From Azolla pinnata (taxonomy: Eukaryota > Streptophyta > Polypodiopsida > Salviniales > Salviniaceae): DNA of 41,349 nt. Position 1 is the first letter of the stretch, and the number at the start of each line of letters is the position of its first letter. A program made the position numbers and the translations under genes. Positions 20,426 through 33,100 of this stretch are shown piece by piece. The stretch spans positions 10,086-51,434 of the forward strand of contig JBBBWG010028877.1 of the NCBI GenBank assembly GCA_037176905.1, given 5' to 3'. The notes beneath the pieces are model-generated. The model was not told the origin of the DNA. It saw nothing but the letters and a program-made list of their open reading frames with translations, and did not search any database.

Positions 20426-20496
20426 AGCAGGGTTCAAGAGGGGTTTCTTGTTCCTGCCTCTTCTTCAACTTCCATTTCCAGAGCAGAAGCGGCAAA

Positions 20497-20935
20497 TCTT
20501 TTCCTAGGGTTTCTATAAGCAGGTTTCTGGCGTCTGCCCATTCCCATCTGCTTCTCCTTCTTGCAAAGAAAGCAATGAAGATTTGGATTTCGATTTCATG
20601 GGCACATGTAACTGGCAGGTAAGGCAGGCATGCATCTTCTCCTAGGGTTTTTGTAAGCAGGTTTCTGGCGTCTGCCATTCCCATCTGCGTCTCCTTCTTG
20701 CAAAAGAATCAATGGAGATTTGGATTTGGATTTCATGGGCACATGTAACTGGCAGGTAAGGCAGGCATGCATCTTCTCCTAGGGTTTTTGTAAGCAGGTT
20801 TCTGGCGTCTGCCATTCCCGTCTGCTTCTCCTTCTTGCAAAGAAAGCAAGGAAGATTTCGATTCCCATCTGCTTTTCCTCTACTCAAAGAAAGCAATGAA
20901 GATTTCGATTTCATGGGCAGAAATAACCGGCACAC
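20497..20935. repeat. tandem array, about three 137-bp units with telo-box and splice-donor motifs
   Basis: CCTAGGGTTT starts at 20503, 20641 and 20778 (spacings 138 and 137). Each unit contains TAGGGTTT (a telo box in reverse orientation), GTTTCTGGCGTCTGCC, a CT-rich stretch and TTTCGATTTCATGGGCA or a variant. The first two units end in GGCAGGTAAGG, a perfect plant 5' splice-site consensus, at about 20615-20624 and 20752-20761. A partial copy runs from about 20858 to 20935. The array ends about 245 bases before the DNA-PKcs ATG, so it is probably its promoter or leader. Confidence 0.93.
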
Positions 20936-21178
20936 ATCTTTTTTCTAACGACTGGTAAGCTGAGAGGGTTTCTTCATCTTGCCTCTCTGCCTCCGTCACT
21001 GCTTCTCCTTCGCATTGGCTGGTGAAGAGCAATTGGGTTTCACGGTCAGAGGCCACCTCGTGATCGTGAAGGCAAGTACATACTTCAGATTCATACACGT
21101 ACCTACTTAGAATTACCTACAAATGCATCACGTTTTATATGTGCTTGTGCACATGCTCATAGCCAGACAAGCGTGATC
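20936..21178 (+). promoter_or_regulatory. probable 5' leader of the DNA-PKcs gene
   Basis: No ATG in the DNA-PKcs frame occurs from about 21059 to the chosen start at 21179, although the frame stays open there. AGGCAAGT and ACTTCAG at about 21070-21090 could be minor splice signals. No TATA box is evident, so the transcription start cannot be placed. Confidence 0.35.
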
Positions 21179-24100
21179 ATGGATCACCGGTTCTCTCGCT
21201 ACTTCTCATCTCTTCGAGAGGAAGCAGAAGCTGCACAGAGGGGTGCTTCTTCTTGTGATGTGAGTGAAGTGATACGTGACATCTCGGACGTCTGTGAAGA
21301 CCTAATCACAGATGAAGACGTGTCCCTTGCATTGGCCTCGGTGTTCGATCCATCGACCGGGATATTTGATGTTGTCCAGAGGCTCATGCTCAACCGTGAG
21401 AAGAGTGTACAAAAAGGTAGAGAAAGCTGCTTGGTTTTCGTGGCCGAGTTCATCAGAAAGGCGAATTTGAGGGTGGGCCTGTATGTTCCTTTCATAAAGG
21501 TCCGAGTTTTCTCTCCCATATGGTTTCACTGTTGTGGTGTATAATATCTTCCATTCCATTGTGTTGTTCTTTTGCTTTTGTTACTTATTACAGTCTATGG
21601 TTTTATGTGTTCTTTGACAAGTAGTCGAGAGACTGCATCTCCACATTGCACTCGATTGCATGCCATCCTCTTGAATTGTGAGATGTTAGTTGGCGATACT
21701 GCATGATGGAGCGTGCAGCATTTTTCAGCCTTAAACTGTCAAAATCAATAATTTGTATTCTTACATCAGGAACGTCCCCTGTACACCAGAGAGATTCTTG
21801 GAGAATTTTTCTCATCTAATCGTGTATTTGTTCATCACATTGATCTGGGCCACATGTCTATATGCTGTATGCTGACAGGCAATGCAAGGGGTATGCTTCC
21901 ATTGAAAACTAGGATTCTTGTTACTTCCACTCTTGTTGATCAATTGACATAGTTGTTTCTCCCTGAAATGGCCATTGGGAGTGGTTGTGGCCTATCAACC
22001 CTTGTAGATGCCACTATATGTTAGTCGTTGTTCCTGTATTGGATTCAGATGATGATGGCATCGCCTTCAGAGATATAGTTGTGTTGGTTTGACATATTTT
22101 CGTTCTGACCTGTTTACTCGTTTCCTTTATGAGAAGTATAGTGTAAATAGAAAACAATAGCATAATGAGAATCTCGTTTCTCTGACATAGCATAATGAGA
22201 AGCCATATAACTCTGTAGTCTTTGCTATTGAAATGCAACTATGGTGGGCACATCTGACTTACAGAGACTTCTTGGTCCATAATGGAAATTTCCAGGTTTT
22301 TGAGCATTGATTGACTCCAGATTGTTTGGCATCAATAGAAGCATGTCGTCTTGTACTGTTTGGTTGCATGTTAGGTAAAGGTGTAGTCTGATAGCAGCGG
22401 GACAATATGCTTGGGCAATCATGGATATCTTCACGGTCAGACGGAATGTATCTTGATTCCCACAGAGGAGGTTCAGAAGATTGATACAAGACTATTATCT
22501 ACACGTGATCAGCAGGATTTCTGTATTAAGTGCAATTCAGAACAACAATGTGTGTAACACTCAAGTAGCCAATCCCATGAATTCGAAAGAGGCTAGATTT
22601 TATGGTGCACTCTGTGATATAATGGGATACATGGACATGTAGTGACCATTTCTGGTACAATTCGTTTTTGGACGAACTGTATCTCTTCAGGCTTATTTCC
22701 ATTCACTCTTCCATTTCTCTCTAATATTTGATTCTGCTACCTATGGGTTGTCTGTACTATTCCATCATCGTCTAGAGTTTGTTGATGCATACAAAGCACC
22801 TCTTTTGGGAATCAAAGACCCTAGAGACATGCAGATCACATCATCTGTGAAGGCACATAATTATTACGAACATACTTGGGAGCCTTGTTAAGACAGATTA
22901 GATTCTTCAATTTCATGATATATAACTAGTATATTTTCTTTAACGCTCCTGCTTTCGGCTATTTGTAACAAAAGCTTCCTTGCAGCACAATTATGATGAA
23001 ATAGACTGCCAGAATTCTGTCTTCTTGCAAAATAGCCATTGTGTATTTGTTCTGTAACTTGTGTTTGGTAGTACTGCAAATAACGTTATGCTTATGTATG
23101 GAAATAGTAGTATGGGATCCTCATTGATTTCTATTCTGACGTAATCCTGTTAATTCAGGACCAATGCATTAACATATTTCAAAGGGATGAATCCAAGGCG
23201 GTGCAAGCAGCTTCTTTGCTTCCCCTAATTACCATTCTAGAGCTACTCATCCAGAGTCATGATTTTGCCAACATGTCCCTGGATTGGACGATGGCCAAAA
23301 TCTTCCTTAAGGAGTATCCAAAAGCAAAGTCTTCTGGAACATGTTTGTTTCATTGCTGATGTCCTTCATCATCATAGAAGATAACTGTTTGGTGGTCCTG
23401 TAACATCCACATTTTGATGATATTGCATAAACATTTTTGCTGCAGTAAGAGCCAACATCTTGATGCTGCTTGGTGCCATGGTGGAAAGTTTTCCTTCCAG
23501 TTTTGAAGAGGAGAACATAGTCACCATTTTGAATCTGTGCCTTGATAGTCTAGATGAGCAATTGAAACAGAAAGGAAAAGAACCTTCTTTTGTTCTAGTT
23601 TCAGGGGCTATCAAGTGCTTAGATGGGCTTATTATGTGGTTTGATAGGGCAGTCCCAGCTGGAGGTTGATACCTGAAAGTTTTATTTTCCTTTGCAAGAT
23701 AGTTAATGGTTTTTAATTTCCCTTACTTTTCTAGTTTGTTTTGTGAAATAGGATCAGTTGAAGCTTCAAGAAGAATCTACTCTTATATTGAGCAAGTTCT
23801 TTATTTTCGGGAAGATCTTAAAAGATATGAAATGGTAAAAGGTAAGAGTTCTCAATGATGGTTTTCTCTGGAAGAAGAGAAATAAGTTTGGGGTATTTCG
23901 TTGTTCTGGCCTCTATCTCACTATCTGCGAGGGTATCTTGCCATGTATAATTAATTTTATAACATGTATTCAAAATTCAGAATAAACAGGATCATCTAGG
24001 CAAAGTCATCATATTTCTTTCAGACAATAGTGATAAATTATCCTTTTAAGTTCATACTACTAATTTCATTCATATGGGCCATGTGTATGCTATTTGTTTT

Positions 24101-27100
24101 GTAGCTGGATTACGGCTCCTCGCAAGGCATGCTTGTCGTTTTCGGCTACGTCTTTTAGATGATTGTATGAATTTTCTCAGGTGGTTGGAGGCCTATTGGT
24201 AAGGAATCTTATTATCCTTGCTGATTTAACTAGGGCAATAGTTGAAATACTGATTTATCAGCATTGAGGTTTTTGTCGTTTGCTTCTTGAACTGTAGCAT
24301 CCATGTGAATGCGCCACTAAGGACTGAAGCATTGCCAGCCTTCAATGAACTCATATCCCAAGTATGGTCTTCAATTACATTAGTTTTCTGGCACTTCAAT
24401 TTTTACCGATTGACTAGTTATGTGCTCTCCCATATCATCTTTCTTCATTCGTTAGATCTGCTGGATAAGATCTGTAAATCTGATGATGGATACTCATTCC
24501 GTTAATTCCACCGTTTTCTTCTGGATTTCATTACAGATTGCAATATGTTTGTCATCTGGAGACCCGCGTATAAATAATCCTGAAGAGATTTACAAAGTAA
24601 GTTTAAATTGTCTTGTCATTCTGAATTTGTACAGAAAAACTGGTCTGTGAATTTGTGGTCTACTTGCAGAAATTGCTTTCTCATGCCTTGGCTGGATTAA
24701 ATGCGCAAGATCAAAGTGCAAAAATGATTTCTCTTGCTGTACGCATGATTGGAAAGTTATCACCTGTGATTATCAAATTTTCAGGAGAGGATGCCCTTCA
24801 ACAAGCATTCCAGAGAGTTATTGCATTTGCATCTTTCTCCCAAAGGTATTATACTGTGGATAACCAAACTATTTGTCTTGTCATTATGTTCATCTGCTTG
24901 TATGAACATTGCTATAAAACTTACAAAAATTGGCAGTGTAGGCACCTTTTTGTTTTCTATTCATTGCATATCGTTTTTGTCAACTCTGCAATGGTCTTCA
25001 GATTGTGCTTCACGTATCTCTGATGAGCTTGATTTGTATGATGGATTCATTCCTTTTAGTTTCTTTTGGATATTTACTGAAATCTGTGATCTGGGCATAT
25101 TTTTTCTTCTTTTCTACATGGCACTGGTGTCATGGTATATCATAACCCACGAAGAAGATTGTAATACAGAGGGTGTAGTGCTAGAATTATTCTGGTAGTA
25201 AATATTTATCTTTTTTGTTCACGCTCAAGTAAAATTAACGGTATGTTATTCTCACAGTGGTTTCAATGGAGCAATTAATGTACGACTTCTTTTTATAGGA
25301 TAAATGAGGTACAAGATGAATCTCTTGGGTTCTTAGTGACGCTTGTGGGTGCTATCACGGATATAATTGCGAACCTTGAAGACATTGATAATTATATTGT
25401 CACTATTGTTGCAGAGGTATTGGAATATGTAAATTTCTATATGTTTGCTCCCCTTTGGTATTTATTACTAACTTCTATTTCTTTCTCAGGCTGTCGGGAA
25501 CATTTTCTTCAAATTTCCCTATCTGTTTCCCAAACAGAAACTGCCAGTTTATGTTACTATCCAAGATCTGTTTGTGGCACTTGATAAAAAGGGAACTATA
25601 TTTCTTGTGTTTCTGAACAACATAGGTATTTTCACATGAAACCTGATTTCAGCATGACTTTAGAACTCCTTTCTATCTAACATCCCTTAAAAACATGTTG
25701 CATCCTAGGACTATGAGCTGGGTGGATGGTACAGCAATATGCTGTAACCTTTGGGATCTCAGAGCAAGAAAGTAGAATATGAACGAGATCCTTATTTAGT
25801 AGTAGGATGTGACTGTTTGAAGAGGAATTGCCACTGGGAGATCTGTGCCGTTTTTACAAACTAAGAAATATATACCTCCTTAAGATACGGTTCATATATG
25901 CATGTAAAAATGACAGATTATGGATAGCGAGGGTTTATATTTTCAGTTAAGCAACTATCACTTTATCTGTAAAAAACGAAACCTGCTAAACATGCATTGG
26001 AATCTTTTATATGAACATATATGTTTGCATGCCTTTCATGCCATTTGGCATTGAGGTGGTGCTAGAATTAAAAAACATGAGGCTAGGATACATTGTTGAA
26101 TTATGCTTTAGGTGAGACAGGTACTGTGAATGAACCCATACTGTATATACTGTAGATGTGTCGTTAATATAGAAAGGGCATAAGACCAAATTGGCCTGTA
26201 AGATGAAATTATGGATTACGTCTTAAATGTGGGCTGCATCTTTACGTAAGAAGAATGAAAGAAAGATATGTTAATATCTTTAGAAGGCGTAAAGAAGCCT
26301 CTAAGACCAATTGACAGGTTTCCGTTATCTTTGAAAACAAAAAATCAAAATGAGTGAACTAAAATTGAAAAGAGGATAACAAAAATGAGAAAAATCTCTT
26401 TGTAACTGAAATTCAAAATGAGTGAACTGAAATTCCTGAAGATTTTATTTCTGATTATTTTCATTGTCTTGAACAGTATGGTCTTCATTACAAAGAGCAA
26501 TAGAACCAATAAGCTCCAATCAAGAGAATCTAGGAATAAACCTGTGGAAGAGTTATACGGAGCTCTGGTCAAAGCTAATCAATATTGAAAATGCAAGACT
26601 TCAACCAGAGGAGGAAAAATCAGGGGATATTTTATGTTCAACAGGAATACAAGAAAAGATTTTTGATGCTATGTTTGTATGTGTGACAAAGGTATTACGA
26701 GAACTTAATCTTAAATACAGAGTGAAACGGACAAGAAGAACAGATACTGAGATTATAAAGGAAGGTACTTATGGATATCGATAGTTTGAGTGTTGTTAAT
26801 TTAGTTCAGGTACTTCAACTGGTCTGATCCTTGAATCTTGTTATGATCTAGATGATGATGAACTGCTACCAGACTTGGATACCAACAAGGAAACCGTGGA
26901 ACCTATAGATGACAAAGATATGAAAAAGTTTTTGAACCTGGTAAAATAAATTAAGGACTGCAACTTACATGAAAATGGACTCATTCTCTGTTCATAATAT
27001 TTATCACTGGTGCTAAGTGGTTAGAATTTCCTCATGCTGGACATTATAAAAGAGTCTATTATTTTTCAAGAAAATGTGTGCTGTTTAATTATCTCATTGC

Positions 27101-30100
27101 AAATAATTGTTGTTTTGTAGGTAGAATTTGTGCAAGATCTCCTACTGAGGTATGATTTTTTGTAGTATCTTGTTTGTGTATCTGACATTAATAAGAATAT
27201 TGTTGTTGTGGGTGCAGCGATTCGGTGCCTTTCTTTCCAAAGTGGGTTCTTCCATTTGGGAGATCAATAGTGGAACTTTCAAATAGTTATCCACTTCTCA
27301 GTGGTTTTTATAAGCTGCTTGCAGAACTGATAAAGAGAGCAGACGAGAATGGTTATTTCAGGAGTCTTCCGCAACCAGTCTCATTTGGGAATATCACTTG
27401 CTCCAAAGAGCAGGTTTAGTTCAAATAATAGATAATAGCTTCATGAAGGTGTTTCTCCTTCATTTTCTTTTTATTGTCAGTTCTATTTTAACTGAATGCA
27501 GGAGCACTCGTCCTCAGTTGTAAGTAATAAACAAAGTGTTCCAGAAGGGGAGTGCATACTATGTCAGGATCTTTTTCAACAGTATATTCAGGAAGTGCTT
27601 ATTTCTAGCAGGCGTTATAAGCTGGAATTGCTAGCATCATGTCTTCGTCTGTGTTTGTCGTCACCACCTTCACTTATCGGCCTGCCGCAGTTAGTTGAGC
27701 CATTAAAAGTTGCTCTGAAAATGGGCTTGAGATATCCATACAAGTTCTCATTTGTTTATTAGAATAGTTTCTGATCTTGCAATGTTTTTATATGTTTACC
27801 TTCACGTTTCTGTATTATTATCCTAGTTATGTCCTTAATAATTTGCACATATAGTCCTTTGGCTAATTTTGCCATGGATGCTTTGGAAAGGTGGATCATA
27901 TTTAGCAAAAGCGAGCTAGATTTATGGCTATATCAGATTGTACCATGCTTCAACAATTATCTCTCCATCACATTGGCACATGCTGCCATAGAGGAGGGAT
28001 CAGAGTCTTATATTGAAGATAATCTTCGTGACATCAGCAATAGAAACTTGTCTCATCGTAGAGTCAAAAGAGAAAGAAAAGCACTTCCTCAGGTAAGACA
28101 AATGATGGTATAAGTTGGATCTGCTGATGCATTGTGTAAATCATGTTTGACAGGGTGGAAATTTCCATTTTCAGTCTGATGCAATACGATTGACTGTCAG
28201 AATACAGAGATTTCTGGGTCGTATAGGAATGCATGCTCATTTTCTTGTCCCAGATATCAACCTGCTTCAAATCACAGGAACTGGTGGCTTGGCCTGGGAC
28301 ACAACTGAGCAGATCAAGTTTATCTTACCATTCCGGGATGATAAAGCTGATTTATGGCTTGGTATGGCTCTGAACTAGAATAACTTAAGATTAATCACAT
28401 CATCAGCATGCTCTGTCTTCTAAGAATTTGTTTTGTATCTGTTTTTGTTATTGGAATCTTACATATTATCAGGGCATTTCATATTACTGGTTTCATTTTT
28501 CTAGCCAAGCATATGGAGACACACACACACATGGCATTTGCATAAAGGCAGGTCTAGACATGATGTCAATCAAAGATAGGGTTGCATATAGTTATAGGAC
28601 TGGACCTGTCGGCTTTATACTTCAAATATTGAAGCTCAGTAGCATTATTAACAATGCATTTGAGTGCATGAGGTGTACAAACAAGGAAAGGTGGATTTTG
28701 TTGATTCATACAAGCTGAACTTACTAGGGTGCACTGATGTCTAAAAAGGATGTGCTTTCAGACTTGGTTCCAAGAGACAAGCACTTTTTGGTACTCTTGT
28801 TGATCTGACAAATTTTAATGGAATGTGTATCTAGTGGCTCAGTTTAGATTTTGGCGGCAAATCTGGGGGCACACTAATGGAGAAAACCTCTTGTATGCAT
28901 AATGTTTACAATAAGTACCTCATACAATGTCAAGTCTGACGTGGATGGATCATCTATGGTTGTAGAGGCTTTGGTAGAGTTAATGTCCTTTCTCTTCCAC
29001 CTCTCTCTTTCTTCCATCGAGATACAATTTATTTGCAGGGATACAAGGTTTTAGTAGTGTTGTAAGTTCTGGCACCTGAATGTGTTAGATGAAATTTGGT
29101 CCTGATGGTTATCTACCCAGAAATAATGTATACAGCGTTTGTGCTTGTGAAGTGACATGCATAGCAGTAAGTTGCTCCATGGAAGTGCTCTCACATAATT
29201 ATGTTAAACAGGTGAGTTTACTACTTCTGTGTGGTGTTTTTTTGGCAGATTCTTTGCTGCCAAGAATTGTCGATTTGGCTCTCTCTGCAAGTGACCGTAG
29301 TACCAAGGTATGTGCTTCAGAATTGCTCCATGCTTCCTGTCTGCTGATGATGGGGAACTGTGCCAAAGGACCTCGAACACGAACTGGAGACAGTGTATGT
29401 GTGGAATTTGAGTGTTTTGTGCATCTGATTTTTATTAAGGCTTCCATGTATTAATCCAAATGTTGGATCAAGCAGGTGCACTATGACAAAATCTACAGAA
29501 AAGTTTTTCCTGCGGTGATCCGTCTAGCAGCTGATGTTGAACAGGTTTGCTGCATTGACTGTAATGTATTGTTGCAGTATCTCACAAATACTCATTTTAA
29601 GAATCTGAATTCCATCGATTCACAGGATATGAAAATAAAAAACATTAAGTCTAAGAGTAATATATGACATGCATGTCTGTATGCATACTCTTCACTATCT
29701 TCTTTAGGAAAAACATACATGTAACTTGAATATTTTGTCATTTAGATTCAAACAGCTCCAATTTATCCTCATGTTCATTCTTTAAGCATTACACTGAAAT
29801 CAGATATCAATTGCAGGTTACGTGTGATCTCTTTAGCAGATTGTTGTTTCAAATGATTCATTGGTTTACATCAAACACACGAAAAGAAAATCCTGATACC
29901 ATGGCTCTCTTGGATGCAATTCTAGAGGGAATCGTTGATTGTGAGAGTGCTTCCTTGAGGTTTGACTTTTTAATTTTGTATTCTACATTTGGGAAATCCT
30001 TGCCCTATATCTGAAACTAGAATACATGTAGTAATCTTATATTTATATACGTCTTCAGCTGCTTATTACATGATCAAAGTATAAGTAAAAATCTGTAACC

Positions 30101-33100
30101 TTGAGAAATAATATGTTGTTTATAATTTTCAATTAGGGAAGCCCAATTCACACAGGTAAGTGCATAGAGAGCTATGATACGCTACTCTCTGCAGTAAACA
30201 ATGCTATAGGACAACTGGTAACATAGTTCTGTAGAGAGAAATGGCTACATAATGTCAGCTTGTGTCTCACAAGGAATGATCATTCACAAGGAAAATATTG
30301 CCATGCAAGACGTATCTTCCATTTCTCTTTATGAAATATGATTATAGATACATTAAAAGGGTATGATAGACTGTGTATGCGTTTAATGATGAGTTATTGT
30401 AAATGTGGGCTATTTTCTAACATAACTTATCAGGGAGGGCACATTTTAGTATCTATAATAATTGTTCATAATATAAGTCATTTGCAAGTCACAGAGATTT
30501 GCAAATGCCAGAAGTTATTTGTGAGTAAATTTCAATCAAATGTGATTTTCTCAGGATGGTTCTTGTATCTGATTCAAATATCTAATTGCCAGGGAGCTTT
30601 GTGCTGATTGTTTTGAAGAATTTATGAAATGGTCCATACGCCATACACCACCCGAGGTCACTTACCTTACAAGTTTCAGCTCGTTGGTGATTTGTTGGAA
30701 ATCTCGGTGATCATGTGTCATTAGAATATATTAAGTTGCTTACATTTCTTCCTTGTCTAATTACAGCTATAGTGAAATAAAATGTCTACAGTAAATGAAA
30801 TGTTAATCGAAATTCATGTATCATATACATACTTGGGTAATCTGTAAAGTGAATCAAGCTTCCCATGTATCATGCACATATTCTATATTGAGAGTTTACA
30901 CCTGAAAAGAGGTCACACAAGCATTGGTTACTTCACACTCTTAAAAATGAAATGGAATGTTATCAACTAATGACCTAAAGCTACATGCATGTGAATGATA
31001 TAGAAGTGTTGTAACAAAATCAAACATAAACTGTTCCTATTTTATGGTTGAATTATGTCCTGATTCTGTTTGCTTTCTGAGATTGGCTATTTCTTACACT
31101 GTTTTATATGTTACTCATCAAGCTTGGTCTTATTATTCATAATACAGGCTGACAATTTTATAAACGTAACATCAATGCTGCGCCGATTGTATAATCGTCT
31201 TGATCATCCGAATCCATATCATAGATTAGGTTCTGCTATGGCATGTAGCCGACTATATCGGGTTATGCGTGTCCATACATCAATTGTCGATCGACACATG
31301 TTGGAGCTGCTTTTTTTTTGTATTAAAAGTTTGCGTATTGCAGAAGAAGATCATGAGCAGATTGGTAAATATTTTTATTTTCTCAGATTTCTCTGGCATG
31401 CCCTCAATGTGAGTATTTCTGAGTCTCTATGTTGATGTTATAGGCACTGTAAAACAAATTTGCAAGGTCTTAGATGAGTTCCAAAGGTTGTTGCAGCGGA
31501 ATATTTCTAGCTTAGTGCTCAAAAGGAAAGACAGGGCAATGTTCACTACAATTGATGATTTTCTAACATGGCTGTTTAAACAAACAATGGATGTTCAAGA
31601 AAAATGTCGTGGCAAGTGTATGTATCTATTCAGCTCAGGCTGTGAAGTTTTGCAAGGTAATAAATACTGTAATTCCTTTATGATAAATTGCATTTACAGG
31701 GAGGTGAGCAGGAACCTCACAAAAATGTAGGAGTATCACTGGAAATAACCCTCAATTTATGTTTTGCTTGTCTGAATGCAGATAATGCAGATGGATCTGC
31801 TTTGAACTGGCTTAAAAGCTCTGGAAAGTCTCAGATGCTCGAAGAAACATGCGTCTTACTAAACACTAAGTTTACTTTCATGCCGCTGGATCATGAAGAA
31901 ATATTGCTGGAAAAGCTAGAACTAGAGATAAAATCCTTCTGTAGATCTCTTCATTGGTATGAATGGGGTCTGAAAATTGGACTCATGAAGCTGGAGCATC
32001 TTTATTCAACGGCAAATAACCTTACAGCTTCTATTACAGAGTTCTTGAGAATCTTAATGAATGAAAAGACTGCGAAGCTCGCTTCTGTACTGACACCATC
32101 GCAGTTTGAGCATCAAGAAGTTGTTCGAACCAGGGCAATCATGCATCTTATGAACTTTACACTGGAAGTTCTATACAAGGAAATTGGAATTCAGGGAGAT
32201 GATGTTACCCTTGACAATACAGAAAACATAAACAAATACAAATGCGTAAGTCAACTTGTGCCAATTAATGACACTGGGTTTGTGCAATTTCTCTGCTTGT
32301 TACTGTTGTCACCGCAGGAGGTTGGTATCAAACACATTCCTGAAAAAGGCGATGCCTTGTTGAGACTTGTAGTAAGAATAATGAAATTGTTGGCATGCTC
32401 TTCCTATTGCAAAGAGAATGTCCTGCAGTGTTTGAAGTTACTGCTGGAGAGACCTGATTTTGACCTAACCAATCTAAGTGGTTCAAATGGAAATGGAGAG
32501 TTGTCGGGTCTAATTGGATTGATGGGAATTGAGCATCTTCTGAAAGGATACAAACAGCTTTTGCATGCTGGGATGTTATTGCCAGCCCTGGGTATGGAGA
32601 GGTCAAGATTGTTAGCAGAGAAGTTGCTGATGAATATTGTTGAAGGAAGCAAAAACAGTACAACTTTAAATACAAATGTTTCTGCAAATATTCTCTCTCT
32701 TTGCATATCTCTAGGTATCAAATTTGAGAGAGTGCTTGAGGTTGCCTTTGATCAAGCACCAGTAGCAAGTTTATCAGATAGCCGTTCAACTGTTGGAAGT
32801 GTCTTCTATATCACATTCCGAACTGTTCTGATCCATCATTGCAAGTTTTTCTACAAAGAGATTTTGCCAATACTACTAAAGAAGTCTCATCAAAATCCAA
32901 CAGCACGGCTTATATTAAGTGCTCTCCTGGATGACTATCTGCAGGCAAGGAAGGAAAGAAGCATAATCCCAATCCATAGTTTCATTTATGTTTTCATGAA
33001 ACACATCTCTTTCTTGAATCCTTTGGCTAATTTAGAGGGTTCCTACAATGATAAATTATTTTTCCTAGAGGTTCTCAACAAGCTGCTGGTACTAGATTCA

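Noticed and set aside
28428-28718. 96-codon open frame within intron 17 of DNA-PKcs
   Set aside because: It has no human DNA-PKcs counterpart. The flanking exons join directly in frame and align without a gap.
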